This document shows positions 45,788 through 57,434 of a stretch of 64,000 bases of DNA, one piece after another. The notes beneath the pieces were generated by a model, which worked only from the letters and a program-made list of their open reading frames with translations, ran no database searches and was not told where the DNA came from. The translations under genes and the position numbers were made by a program. Where the stretch lies: contig OY804588.1 of assembly GCA_963680875.1 (NCBI GenBank), forward strand, positions 62,754,397-62,818,396. The letters are read 5' to 3'. Source of the DNA: Bathymodiolus brooksi. Taxonomy: Eukaryota > Mollusca > Bivalvia > Mytilida > Modiolidae. The first letter of the stretch is position 1, and every line of letters begins with the position of its first letter.

Positions 45788-48033
45788 CCAGAGGTTCTCA
45801 AGAGCCTGTATCGTTCACCTGGCTATAAAAAGAACCAATTGGTCCTATGTAAAAACTATGTCCTGCAGTGGTAGTCATCTTGGAATTACGATCAACATAA
45901 AAACCACAGTTTGTAAAGGACCTTCCAATGATTGATGCACAGTTTAGGTTCAATCAGTGCAATAGCTTCAGAGAAGAATATATTTCTGTATTTTCCCCAT
46001 ATGGTCCTGTGTTAATACTATGACCTGTGGTGGCAGCCATCTCGGATTTCCGATCGGCATAAAAAACAGAGGACCTTCCAATGATCATTCCTGGGCAGTT
46101 TGGTTTCAACTGTCCAAGTGGTTTCAGAGAAGAAGCGTTTTGAAACATTTTTCCCATAGGGTCCAATATTAAACTAAGTCCTGCCGTAGCCGCCATTTTG
46201 AATTTCATATCGGAACAAAAAACGTAAAGTTTGTAGAGGACCATCCAATGAACATTCATGTACAGTTTGGCTTTAATCATATTTGTAGTTTCTGAGAAGA
46301 AGGCATTTGAACATTTTCCCATAGGGTCCATTGTTAATCTATGTCCTGCGGTGGTGGCCATCTTGGATTTCCGATCGGCATAAAAAACACACACTTTGTA
46401 GAGGACCTTCCAATGATCATTCCTGGGCAGTTTGGTTTCAATTATCCAAGTGGTTTCAGAGAAGAAGCGTTTTGAAACATTTTTCCCATATGGTCCAATG
46501 TTAAACTAAGTCCTGCCGTAGCCGCCATTTTGAATTTCATATCGGAACAAAATACGTACAGTTTGTAGAGGACCATCCAATGAACATTCATGTACAGTTT
46601 GGCTTTAATCATATTTGTAGTTTCTGAGAAGAAGGCATTTGAACATTTTCCCATAGGGTCCAATGTTAATCTATGTCCTAGGGTGGCGGCCATCTTGAAA
46701 TTTCGATCGGCATAAAAAAACAGAAACTTTGTAGAGGACCTTCCAATGATCATTCCTGGGCAGTTTGGTTTCAATTGTCCAAGTGGTTTCAGAGAAGAAG
46801 CGTTTTGAAACATTTTCCCCACAGGGTCCAATGTTAAATTAAGTCCTGCCGTAGCTGCCATTTTGAATTTCATATCGGAACAAAAAACGTAAAGTTTGTA
46901 GAGGACCATCCAATGAACATTCATGTACAGTTTGGCTTTAATAATATTTGTAGTTTCTGAGAAGAAGGCATTTGAATATTTTCCCATAGGGTCCAATGTT
47001 AATCTATGTATTGCGGTGGCGGGCATCTTGGATTTCCGATCGACATAAAAAACATAAAATTTGTAGAGGACCTTCCAATGATCATTCCTGGGCAGTTTGG
47101 TTTCAATTGTCCAAGTGGTTTCAGAGAAGAAGCGTTTTGAAACATTTTTCCCATAGGGTCCAATGTTAAACTATGTCCTGCCGTAGCCGCCATTTTGAAT
47201 TTCATATCGGAACAAAAAACGTAAAGTTTGTAGAGGACCATCCAATGAACATTCATGTACAGTTTGGCTTTAATCATATTTGTAGTTTCTGAGAAGAAGG
47301 CATTTGAACATTTTCCCATAGGGTGCAATGTTAATCTATGTCCTGCGGTGGTGGCCATCTTGGATTTCCGATCGGCATAAAAAACAAAAACTTTGTAGAG
47401 GACCTTCCAATGATCATTCCTGGGCAGTTTTGTTTCAATTGTCCAAGTGATTTCAGAGAAGAAGCATTTTGAAACATTTTTCCCATAGGGTCCAATGTTA
47501 AACTAAGTCCTGCCGTAGCCGCCATTTTGAATTTCATATCGGAACAAAAAACCTTAAGATTGTAGAGGACCATCCAATGAACATTCATGTACAGTTTGGC
47601 TTTAATCATATTTGTAGTTTCTGAGAAGAAGGCATTTGAACATTTTCCCATAGGGTTCAATGTTAATCTATGTCCTACGGTGGTGGCCATCTTGGATTTC
47701 CGATCGGTATAAAAAACAGTAACTTGGTAAAGGACATTCCAATGATCATTCATTTACAGTTTGGGTTCGGTCAGTTCATTAGTTTCAGAGAAGAAGATCT
47801 TTGAAATTTCAGCCAATCAGAGCATATTATTGGCCCTGGCAGCCATGTTGAATATCCGACTGGAACGAAAAACAGTAACTTTGTAGAGGACCATCCAAGG
47901 AACATTCCTGCTAAGTTTGGTTCCAATTGGCCCAGTGGTTTCGGAGAAGAAGCTTGAAATGTGAAAAGTTTACCGACGACGGATGCCAAGTGATGGCAAT
48001 AGTTCACCTGGACCTTTGGTCCAGGTGAACTAA
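45788..48033 (+). mobile_element. Hairpin-ended element, family F1 (pearl-like), with 332-bp dimeric array
   Basis: 5' hairpin AGGTTCT-CA-AGAGCCT, then GTTCACCTGG. Internal array of about 13 units of ~166 bp in two alternating types (A: 'ggaccttccaatgatcattc'; B: 'ggaccatccaatgaacattc'), giving a 331-334 bp dimer. Then 'accgacgacggatgcca' and the 3' hairpin TTCACCTGGACC-TTT-GGTCCAGGTGAA and CTAA. Long minus-strand open frames across the array are repeat artefacts. Confidence 0.85.
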
Positions 48034-48225
48034 AAACAGTAAACAAAAGATAAATATTCAGGGATAATTCTGGTTAGAAAATAAAATAACTGAAATCAAT
48101 GAAAATGGCTGTAACCATCTACGTATCCAGCAACTTTCTGAAAAATTTCAGAGAAAAATAGCTGAAATCAGTTAAATTACTGAAAAAAAAATCATCCCTC
48201 AAATTTAGGTTTCAGTTCCTGGATT

Positions 48226-48462
48226 TTTACGTGGCCGTGATCGTATGGTAGTTGGATTTACAACTAGCTATGCAATCAGTGCCTATCACCACTAACGTTG
48301 TGAGATCGAATCTCGATCAGGGCGAGGTATACAATATTATGTGATAAGAGTTTGTCGGTGACTTGCGAAAGGTCGGTGGTTTTCTCTGGGTCCTCCACCA
48401 ATAAAAACTGACCGCCACGATATAACTGAAATTTTGTTGAAAGTAGCGTTAAACTCCATACA
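48226..48462 (+). mobile_element. SINE family A, plus strand
   Basis: Head 'gtggccgtgatcgtatggta', box B-like 'gagatcgaatctcga', end 'gcgttaaactccatac'. Confidence 0.8.
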
Positions 48463-49202
48463 GCAACCAGAGGAATTACTTCTAATCAGCATCCATAAAA
48501 GGCTAAAAGTCAACATACATATCTTCTGCTACAATTAATGTACCTAACACTCAAAGGGAGATAACTCAAATTGTTTTTCTGTTTACCAAGTCTGGCCATA
48601 CAAGTTCATTTCTATATTTTTACAGTGTATATCTATGACCAGCTGTCTAATAATGCATGTACAATGTATCTTCATATATACATGTATGTACAAGCATAAA
48701 TCAAGCATTACAATTACTCATTTTCAGTTTTATATTTTTAACACCAGGTGTCCCTAATTTATTTCACCCTTTGATTTGTAATAAATTTAAATTTCATTAT
48801 ATATAAATTTATAGTCTTAAATATAAATAAAAAAATTTAAGGATATAGACTCAACACCATAATACTTATTTTTTTCTCTAAAATCTGTATAAAATACAAA
48901 GATTTTGCAAATAAAACACATCTTTGACAAATTGATCAACATTTTAAAGAAAACGTGAGATTCTCAACGATTTTGAAAACAATGTTCCCAGTTCAACATC
49001 GTGTTACTGGAAATTGTACTTTTGTTTATTAAATATCTTTATTTATTTATTTGTATGTTTTATTCAAATCATATCATATTGAGATAATTTCATCAACAAT
49101 AAATGTAAACAAGAGTAACATTACGACAGGAACAAAATAACAAACAAAACATAACATGTAATTAAAAATGTTTATTTACAACTAATGTGCAATATTTTGT
49201 CA
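48463..49202. other. Intergenic, no feature recognised
   Basis: AT-rich; nothing recognised. Confidence 0.4.
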
Positions 49203-49306
49203 AAAAATCAAAACCCTTCATATAAAGGTCACCTGTATATAGTGGTCACTTTGTCAATCTCCCCCAGGTGACCACTATAGATAGGTTTGACTGTACATAT
49301 TTGTAG
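49203..49306. mobile_element. MITE-like fragment, ACAGTCAAACCTG family
   Basis: 'aaaggtcacctgtatatagt' to 'gataggtttgactgtac'. Confidence 0.55.
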
Positions 49307-50330
49307 GTTATACATTGTATAAAAAAAAGTAGTTTCTTACTACAAATAAAAAGTCGATTTTTCTTCTTTGTCTTAAAATATACAAAAAGAATGAATTTAA
49401 AAGCAAAATTTTACCTTTTAGAGGAATTTTACGAACAAAGCTGTATTTCCAGTATATATACATGTATCGATATATTCTCCTATATGACAGGAATTACATT
49501 GCTGTAGTGTTCGGCAAGATAAATTTGTAACTCCGACTTTATAAATATAATATAAGGAAAATACATTGTAATACACAATTACAAGAAAAAATCAGACAAT
49601 TCCTTATTCGATCTCAGTTTCACATCATTTTTTCATACAACGGTAACTTTGTAACTGTTTAACCCAAGTCAAGGTGTTTTTAGCTTAATAAATATTCATA
49701 AAAGTTTAGAAATCTGACAATTCCTTATTCGATCTCCGTTTCATATATAGCGGTAACCTTGTAACTGTTTAACCTTAGCCAAGGTGTTTTTAGCTTATTA
49801 AATATTCATATAGGTTTATATCATATATATTGTATCATGTACCGGCACTAGAGTACAAGAAATTATGTAACTAGTAGATATATCAATGGAAGTCGACATA
49901 CATGTATACAGTTGTACTAATAATTAGTTCAATACGATTAAGTCTTGGTTAACCAAGAGACAAGTTAACCTCCATCTCAATCAGCACACTGTGATTCCGG
50001 AATGCAGTTACATTTTTTGTATGTTCTCTTTCCTATGCCCAACTTGTTTTGATAGTATCTAATCATGTATCAAAGGATAAACACACATTTTTTTTACTTG
50101 TGGAGGTCAACTTCACTTTCTTGCAAAGATATTTGCAGGAAGACAGACAAGATATGGAGTAACTTGTAGCGAATAAAGTTTATATGATAACTATATATTT
50201 AATGTGATTGTGGAATTGCATGTCATTGTGAAAACTTTTTTCCCCCATTATTTCATATAAAACCATGTTTTTTGTGTGTTTTTTTTTATAGTTTTGTCAG
50301 CCCTAGCCCCCTCTAACTTATCCTGCTCTT
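49307..50330. other. Intergenic, one ~110 bp duplication
   Basis: 'acaattccttattcgatctc' and 'aaggtgtttttagctta' occur twice (49595-49690, 49710-49800). Nothing else recognised. Confidence 0.5.
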
Positions 50331-50860
50331 CTTTATTGGCCCTAGCCCTCTCCAATTTAATCCTACCCTTGTATCCCCTCTCTAATTCTTTTTAGAATTT
50401 TGTGTCCGATCATTATAAGTGGCCATGATTTTAGTTTATTATGAAAAGAAAGTAAATGCAAATATTTTCTAGCCCTAGTCCCCTCCAACTTATATTTAAT
50501 CCTATCCTTCTTTTCTTGTCCCACCCCCCTCCAAGTTAATCCCATCCCTCCCTTGTTTTACCTCTCTAATTTTGCTGGAATTTTATGTCAAATGCAGGAG
50601 GAGCCATCATTTTCTCAGCCCTAGCCCCCTCAAACTTAATCCTACCCTTCTTCAACCCTTGTATCCCCTCTAAATCTGTAGAATTTTGAGTCCGATCCTT
50701 ATAAGGGGTCCAGATTTTGTTTTATTATGAAAAGTAAGTTAATGTAAATGTTTTCCAGCCCTAGTCCCCTCCAACTAGCCCTCCTCCAATTTAATTCTAT
50801 CCCTCCCTTGTTTTCCCTCTCTATATTTTGTTGAAATTTTGTGTCAGATGGAGGAGAATC
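50300..50860. repeat. Degenerate tandem repeat, C/T-rich
   Basis: 'cctagccccctccaactta' + 'atcctacccttc', with 'aattttgtgtc.gat.attat' segments, repeated four to six times at ~110-190 bp spacing. Confidence 0.65.
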
Positions 50861-50899
50861 CATCATTATATATAACACAGATGTATAGAACTGTTATCT

Positions 50900-51325
50900 G
50901 TACTGCAGGGTTAATAGATATCTAAAGACAAGATACTACAACATCTGTGGATATATACAGTAAAACCATGTGTACCTATTGTAGACAAATGTGATGAGTT
51001 ATCTCCCCCTACCACCAGCAAACAAAACAGACTGACAGCATGTCTACAGTTGCTATGTCCACCATATATACACAAAATAGAGGGATATAAAACAAATCTG
51101 TAGTTGTTAATAGATATCCAAAGACAAGATAATGCAACATCTGTGGATATATACAGTAAAACCATGTGTACCTATTGTAGACAAATGTGATGAGTTATCT
51201 CCCCCTACCACCAGCAAACAAAAGAAACTGACAGCATGTTTTACAGTTGCTATGTCCACCATATATACACAAAATAGAGGGACATATAACAAATCTGTAG
51301 TTGTTAATAGATATCTAAAGACAAG
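50900..51325. repeat. ~200 bp direct repeat, two and a half copies
   Basis: 'caacatctgtggatatatac', 'gtgtacctattgtagacaaa', 'accaccagcaaacaaaa' repeat. The next copy continues at 52856 after the TIR element, and degraded copies follow to 53960. Confidence 0.85.
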
Positions 51326-52100
51326 CAGGGGTTTCAAAGTTTTTTATAATAGGAGGTACTTCTTAAATTTTAGGAGGTACCTAAAAAATTAGGCCGAGGG
51401 CCGTAAGGGGTCCAGGGGGCGGAAGCTCCTGAAATCTAGCATTTTGTAGACCAAAAAATGTACTTCAGAGATTGCAAAACATTAACTGTTTTTGAAAGAA
51501 AAATCCCATTAACTTTAGAGTTCAGATTTCACCAAGAGTGAAGACCATGCATAATGACTGGATTCCCCCCCCCCTCCCCAATTTCTTTATTGAATATTTC
51601 AGTTTACAGACTTCAGCCAAGATTATTCATAGATAGTCCGCCATATCTTAAACAAACCCAAAAGGACCATAAAGAGCTACGGTTCCGCAGCTAGGCTTGA
51701 CCAAGCCATTGTTATCAAAGCTTAAACTTCTCAAAATTCTTTTGTTGGCTTTGTCCTTTTCTTTTTCACAATACCTTGGCTTGTGTGTTTTTTTTAATTT
51801 ATTACCAGTAAATAAAATCATCAAAGACCATTGGCACGGATCAAGACATATAAGTGTCATAATTAATGAAACATATAGCGATAAATTTAATTTGCAATCA
51901 TCAATCTTTAATAAAATTTATAATTTTAATAGATCAATACAAATATAATTAAACAAAAACAATATATATTGTTACTTTCACGACTTATGTGCAAAAAAAA
52001 TGTTCGAACAAAAACGATTCGCGGGAAGACATTTATTAACATTTCAATCACAAAAGTTAAATTATTTTGAAAAAAAAGTGGGGCCGGCGTTTTGACATTA

Positions 52101-52228
52101 CAATGTAATTCGTATTTGAGCCATTTCCGGTCTTTTTTCAAGATTTCTAGTAATTTTCTATCCCTTATCTCCTCGTACTCCCTTTTAAAAATGTTTTTCA
52201 GCACACTTTCATTTCTGTGAACAACCAC
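52101..52228 (-). pseudogene. Captured first-exon-like fragment, minus strand
   Basis: ATG at 52228 opens MVVHRNESVLKNIFKREYEE followed by an equally charged helical stretch, with a possible donor (TACATT|GTAATG) at 52100. The composition is unlike the AT-rich flanks and looks like real protein. I do not recognise the family. It is divergent to the fragment at 52303. Confidence 0.35.
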
Positions 52229-52302
52229 GGTAGGGCCCCGTCAAAGTATGTAAATAAATTAGCCATAGGTTTTTATTCTTTTTATACCGGAAGTTAAACA
52301 AT
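52229..52302. promoter_or_regulatory. Promoter-like interval with an ETS-type motif
   Basis: 74 bp between two divergent ATGs, containing CCGGAAGT (52288-52295), the ETS/GABP core seen in bidirectional housekeeping promoters. Function is inference. Confidence 0.3.
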
Positions 52303-52395
52303 ATGGACGGAGTTAAGCAACAAGACAGTATGCCCCAGACTGATTCTACCCTGGGTTTTAAATGGATAAAAAAAATCGCACAAAATATTGTGTAG
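52303..52395 (+). pseudogene. Captured first-exon-like fragment, plus strand
   Basis: ATG at 52303 opens MDGVKQQDSMPQTDSTLGFK and a few more codons to a stop. Not recognised. Confidence 0.25.
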
Positions 52396-52494
52396 TGATA
52401 TATTCATAATACATAATGATCATACTTATATTACTGAAGATTACACTAAATTGTGTTTGAACATAATTTGTAATCGGTCATTTTTTATTTTGAA

Positions 52495-52601
52495 ATGATG
52501 TCAGCGTTGTTCCGGTCCGACTTTTACACAAGGATGAAAAGATATTGGGGCGAAAACATATCTATTTACCGCATGCGCAAACTGCTATTTACGATTCTAA
52601 G
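52495..52601 (+). pseudogene. Exon-like fragment with donor, plus strand
   Basis: ATG ATG at 52495 opens MMSALFRSDFYTRMKRYWGE and continues to a good donor (CTAAG|GTAAAG). 107 nt, phase 2. It contains a TGCGCATGCGG-like NRF-1 motif on the complement (about 52568-52580). Could be a captured first exon; not recognised. Confidence 0.35.
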
Positions 52602-53052
52602 GTAAAGTTATTTTTAAAACAGGGAATCTCCCATCAACTTGGTCGTGACGCAGTTGTTCGATTTGAATGCGAGAATTCAGCAATTGACGTGATCATTAAT
52701 TTTTTATGAAAAATATTCCACAAGCCTATCGACCATCATACTTGTGGTTTTGACCACCGCTAATTTTGGCGGGTTCAGTAATTTCTGCCGGTACTATACA
52801 CGATCTCAGACGGGTAAAAGTACCGGGTACCGGCCCACTTTGAAACCCCTGGACAACATAATGCAACATCTGTGGATATATACAGTAAAACCATGTGTAC
52901 TTATTGTAGACAAATGTGATGAATTATCTACCCTTATACCCAGCATACAAGAAGAGTTTGAAGATACCAAAGGGGTAATCAGAATCGAAAAAGGACAGAC
53001 AACACAATGGCCAAAAGAACAAGTTTCAGTTCATTTGGCTGAGGGTTTTTAG

Positions 53053-53158
53053 AGGAGGAGATTAAAATGTGAATAGTAAACAGATGACAATTGACAGACG
53101 ACGGACACCAAGTGATGGCAAAAGCTCATATTGCCTTTGACAAGGTTTGCTAAAAAGA
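53053..53158 (+). mobile_element. 3' end of an F1-related hairpin-ended element
   Basis: 'gacagacgacggacaccaag', 'gatggcaaaagctcatattg' and a degenerate hairpin ending 'tttgctaaaaag'. Confidence 0.6.
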
Positions 53159-53199
53159 ATATTAAAATGTGAATACCTACTTGTAATGTATAGAATAAA

Positions 53200-53708
53200 C
53201 ATGTTACACTATATCAGAATTAGTAAATTTCTAAGGGAGATAATGGCAAGAGTTATATTTCTTTTAACAGTTTAGGCAAGAGTTATCTTTCTTTTAACAG
53301 AGAACATTTTTTAGAAATCAACCAATCAGAAACAAGAATTGCCTGTGGTGGCCATGTTTGTTAACCGATCGGGACAAATGAGCATTCTTTAGAGAGGACC
53401 TTCCATAGATGCTTCCTACCAAAATTCGGTTCATTTGGCCAAGCGGTTTCAGAGGAGAAGATTTTTTAAAATCGGCCAATCAGAAACAAGAATTGCCTGT
53501 GGTGGCCATGTTTGTTAATGGATCAGGACGAAATGAGCAATCTTTATAGAGGACCTTCCATAGATGCTCCCTACCAAGTTTCAGTTCATTTGGCTGAGGG
53601 GTTTCAGAGGAGAAGATTAAAATGTGAAAAGTTAACGGACGACAGACGACGGACGACAAGTGATGGCAAAAGCTCACATTACCTTTGGTAAGGTGAGCTA
53701 AAAAGGAC
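53200..53708 (+). mobile_element. F1-related hairpin-ended element with ~190 bp internal repeats
   Basis: Two or more units share 'aatcagaaacaagaattgcc', 'tgtggtggccatgtttgtta', 'gaccttccatagatgct'. Then 'gacgacagacgacggacgac' and the hairpin AGCTCACATTACC-TTT-GGTAAGGTGAGCT followed by 'aaaaag'. Confidence 0.7.
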
Positions 53709-54063
53709 AAACAACGATCCACAAAACAGACTAAATATTACCCTCATAGCATCATAAAAAACACACTGACTTCAAGTCTGCAGTTGCTATGCCAACCATA
53801 TATACATAAAATATAAGAATTTATAATATTTTGTTAGTTCTTACACCTACCTCTATTCCTTCCCCTCCCTCGGCATTAAAAACAAGAATGATAACAAGTT
53901 TGCAATTGCTATTTATGCCAACCTTATGTACACAAAATAGAGGTATTTATAATAATAAATACATTGTATGCAGTTGTTACCACTATTCCCCAGAGACAAA
54001 TTTGATGGTTAAGTACTAACAGACTGAAGGTGGAAGTAATATGTACATTTTGTATACAAAATA

Positions 54064-54242
54064 GAGGTGCAGTCAAACTTGTATTAAGAGGTCAAAGGGA
54101 AAATGTGACCTTATAAGACAGGTGACATCTTAAAAGAGGTTCAATTAATATAAAAAAAATTATGACAGGACAAGAAAAAGGTGGCATTTTAATAAAGGTG
54201 ACTGCTTAATAGAGGTGACCACATGGTCAGGTTTGATTGTAC
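54064..54242. mobile_element. Palindromic MITE, ACAGTCAAACCTG family
   Basis: Starts 'gcagtcaaacttgtatta' and ends 'ggtcaggtttgattgtac', with 'gacaggtgacatcttaaaag' and 'aggtgactgcttaatagagg' inside. Confidence 0.7.
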
Positions 54243-54654
54243 TTAAAACAAAACTATATTTTTTACCCCTATTACCTAGGCTTTATTTATTTTGATCAGA
54301 AAAAATATGCTAAAAGATACCATTTGATTCTAATCAAACTTTAATCTAGCAGCAGCTGTAAAACATATCTGACTGTATCTACATATAAAGATAACCCATC
54401 TCCATCAAACAGAAGCATCTTATCTTATCATTTAATTAGAATAAAACTTATAATTTGTTCTAAATACTGGTCATTAAGTGACATTGACCTATAAATATAT
54501 GTACATGTATATGTATACTGTATTTGTGACTCATTATATACATAAATGCATGACCAGAAGTTATGATCGCAAAGTAGGGAAAAAATAAAGCATGTCGCTT
54601 CTGATCACGAGCAGCATAAGTGTAAATGAATCCTGTTTAAAGGGTAAAATTTGG

Positions 54655-55130
54655 AGTTACAGTAAATGTTCTCATGCGGACACTTCTATTTAGCAGTCAC
54701 CTGTAATAAAAGGTCTTATAAAAAATTCGGACTGATAGTCAAACTTGCCCATGAGCTCACATCTATTTATATTAGCAGTCACCTGTATTAAAAGGTCTTA
54801 TAAAAAATTCGGACTGATAGTCAAACTTGCCCATTAACTCACCTCTATTTAGCAGTGACCTGTATTAAAAGGTCACATAAAAAATTGATATTACAGTCAA
54901 ACTTTCTCATGTGGTCACCTCTATTTAGCAGTCACCTGTATTAAAATTAACAGTTACATAAAAAAAATGGTATTAGAGTCAAACTTGCCCATGCAATCAC
55001 CTCAATTTAGCAGACAACTGTATAAAAAGGTCACATCTTTCTTGTCCTATCATAGAAACTTTCATATGAATTGAACCTCTTTTAAGAGGTCACCTGTCTT
55101 ATAGGGCCACCTTTTCTTTATTTCTAGGGA
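54655..55130. repeat. Tandem array of the same MITE family, ~90 bp units
   Basis: Five units of 'gtcaaacttgcccat', 'cacctctatttagcagtcac', 'ctgtattaaaaggtc'. Closes with 'taagaggtcacctgtcttat'. Confidence 0.8.
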
Positions 55131-55196
55131 TATACAGAGAAGTACAACAATTATTTGTCACTAGAATAATTTTACTACATGTATACAATGTATGTA

Positions 55197-55407
55197 TTTA
55201 TATATATATATATATATATATACACGTCTGAAAATTAAACCAAACAGTGTTAGAATTAGATTTTAGAGCTGTCAAATTTTTGTTCTTCCCTCAACAGGCT
55301 TTGAACCCACACCATTGATACACTGCAGCACCATTCGCTTAGCCTTTTACGTCCAGCACCCTAGACCACTCAACCACATCCACTCCCTATATATATATAT
55401 ATATATG
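55197..55407. repeat. (TA)n tracts flanking a tRNA-like insert
   Basis: (TA)~12 at 55197-55222 and (TA)~10 at 55387-55407 on either side of a 160-bp insert. Confidence 0.8.
55288..55384 (-). mobile_element. tRNA-like sequence with boxes A and B (SINE head or tRNA pseudogene)
   Basis: On the minus strand: TGGTTGAGTGGTC (box A), a long variable-arm-like centre, and GGGTTCAAAGCC (box B), about 85-90 nt in all. This resembles a Leu/Ser-class tRNA but lacks a convincing acceptor stem. It differs from both SINE heads above. More likely a third SINE family than a working tRNA. Confidence 0.45.
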
Positions 55408-55456
55408 TTAATGTATGTCATTTAAAATAAAATGTTAAATTTTCCTATGATTTCAG

Positions 55457-55712
55457 AGGGTTAGGGTTATGGTGTTTAACACAACTTTCAACAATATTTC
55501 AGTTATATTGTTGTGGTCACTTTTATTAGTGGAGGACTCCGGAGTGCCAGAAAAAACCCATCGACCTGTCGCTGAGAAACTTTATCACATATTGTTGTAT
55601 CGAGTACACCTCGCCTGAGCGGGATTCGAACTCACAACGTTAGTGGTGATAGTCACTGATTGCACAGGTAGTTGCAAATCCAACTACCATACGATCACGA
55701 CAACCATGGCCC
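55457..55712 (-). mobile_element. SINE family A, minus strand
   Basis: 'ttatggtgtttaacacaact' to 'catacgatcacgacaaccat' + 'ggcccc'; nearly complete. Confidence 0.85.
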
Positions 55713-56320
55713 CGATAATACTAAAGCAGCTCACTGTGCACTTTTATTCATGAATATACAAAAGTATAAGTAGTGGGCACTGCCAAGAAATTACAGATGG
55801 AAAAATTATCACTCAAGGATACAAATTGACCACAAACATATACCTTCAATAAAAACAGCTCCCACAACCCCACAAAAAAAGTTGAGTAGTTGATCCCTTT
55901 AAACTTTTATGTTGATGGATCCAGGATATGTTTTATCATGTACCATTGCATTTATATATCCTTGCCAGTGCCTCTCATACAAAATCAATTCTATTTTTAG
56001 TAACTACAAACTATTTATTGAATATATCAGTATCATGATCTACACAGCTGCCAAAGATGTGCTTCTAACTTCTAAAATTTACAAATTTAAGAAACTGAGG
56101 TATTCATTGTATCTCTCTGGTGATAAAAACATTTCTAATGTTGCCGAACTCTTCATATAATATTGAGTGAGGTGGGCTTTGGCAATTAATAAATATCCAG
56201 TATGTGGACTGAAGTCAATCTTTTTTTTTAAACATTCCAATATATTTCATATAAAACCACATTTTTTTAACCCAAAAAAAATTCAAATCTCCTGTCGTTA
56301 TTTTTTCTGCAATTTTGGAC
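55713..56320. other. Intergenic; one unexplained open frame
   Basis: An 83-codon plus-strand frame (55909-56160) ends shortly before 'aatattgagtgaggtggg'. It may be retroelement debris but shows no motif I recognise. Confidence 0.3.
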
Positions 56321-56324
56321 TTCA

Positions 56325-56478
56325 GAGCTGGGTTTGCACAAACGTTATTTAAATCTAAATATCGATTAAAACTTAATTGACACTTAAAATTACTTGAAAA
56401 GTACATGAAATTAAATCAGAGTTAAAGTTTTATTGAGATTTAAATTTAATTGAAGTTTGTGCAACTCAAGTCCAGAAT
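56325..56478. mobile_element. Palindromic MITE-like element
   Basis: 'ctgggtttgcacaaac' ... 'attaaaacttaatt' mirrors 'aaagttttattgagatttaa' ... 'gtttgtgcaactcaagtccag'; arms about 70 bp, imperfect. Confidence 0.55.
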
Positions 56479-57434
56479 TTTAGGTAATTTCATATTCACT
56501 TTCGTTAGATAATTTTTTGTAATCATTGTTTTTAAGAAATGGTGAGTTAAAAAGGAACTTGAATCTGTGACCTCATGATTTTACTTACATGTATACCTAA
56601 ACAGTGATTTACTTGTATGACATCAAAAATTTAAGTTCGTGTTCAACTCGTGATTTTTGCAAAACCACAAGTGATTTTTGCAAAACCACAAGTGATTTTT
56701 GCAAAACCACAAATTAATCAATCAATTATGTGAATTAAGAATATGAATCTGCAGGAAAATCTGATTTTTTTTTAGTGAATATTTCCTCAAATTCATAATC
56801 ACATTAAAATTGACTTCGTGAAATTTTGTTTTAATGTGGTTTTATATGAATCAAATAAAAAGGGGGGGGGGGGGGGGGGGGGTTTGTATTGCTCGATCTT
56901 TAGTTTTCTGTGTAGTGTTTTGTAGATCGTTGTTTGTTCTTTTGTTTTTGACCATTGTGTTGTCTGTCCTTCTTAGATTTACAGATTCTGATTACTCCTT
57001 AGGTATCTTCAAATTCTTCTTGAAAAAAGGAATTACTTTTGTCTATATATAGTACATGAAATATATTAATAATTTTAATATAATAATTGAAAACATTGGA
57101 TTGGTTCTTTCCAAGTAACAATTGTTTAAAAAGTGGTTCAAGTACATGTATGAAATACAATTGTATTTGTCTCTAACGCTTTTGCACTTAAAATGACGTC
57201 CAATTGTCTGAAAGAATTTCTGTTGAAAAATATTTCCCCTTCATAATAATTTGAAATTATTAGATCATATAAAAAACACCAATAAAAATCTCTGCAGGAA
57301 AAAGTCTTTCATAACAAAAAATATCCGAATAATAAATATATTTCCTAAACTTTGATATAATAAGTTACAGAAAATGAAACTATTGGAAATATATATAATG
57401 CACATGACATGTATGTTTACAAACGAAAACAAAT
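56479..57434. other. Intergenic, G-tract and short repeats
   Basis: Three copies of 'aagtgatttttgcaaaacc' at 56650-56710 and a ~21-nt G run at 56862-56882. Nothing else recognised. Confidence 0.6.

Larger units (their letters stand above)
51326..52851. mobile_element. 1.5 kb TIR element (hAT-like ends) with gene-like interior
   Basis: CAGGGGTTTCAAAGT at the left is perfectly inverted at the right (ACTTTGAAACCCCTG). It interrupts a copy of the ~200 bp repeat; flanks are GACAAG and GACAAC (imperfect 5-6 bp duplication, shorter than the usual 8 bp of hAT). The left subterminal zone 'ggccgagggccgtaaggggt' is TE-like. The centre (about 52100-52610) carries three short open frames and promoter-type motifs, listed separately. 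No transposase. Confidence 0.75.

Noticed and set aside
45954..47753. Long minus-strand open frames with repeated FKMAATAG / MGKMFQNASSLKPLG text (also 62010-63743).
   Set aside because: They follow the 332-bp repeat exactly, shift frame between units and have no family resemblance; they are translated satellite.
51926..52228. Treating the full 100-codon minus-strand frame as one gene.
   Set aside because: Only the first ~42 codons look protein-like; the rest is AT-rich read-through past a possible donor. Kept only as a fragment.
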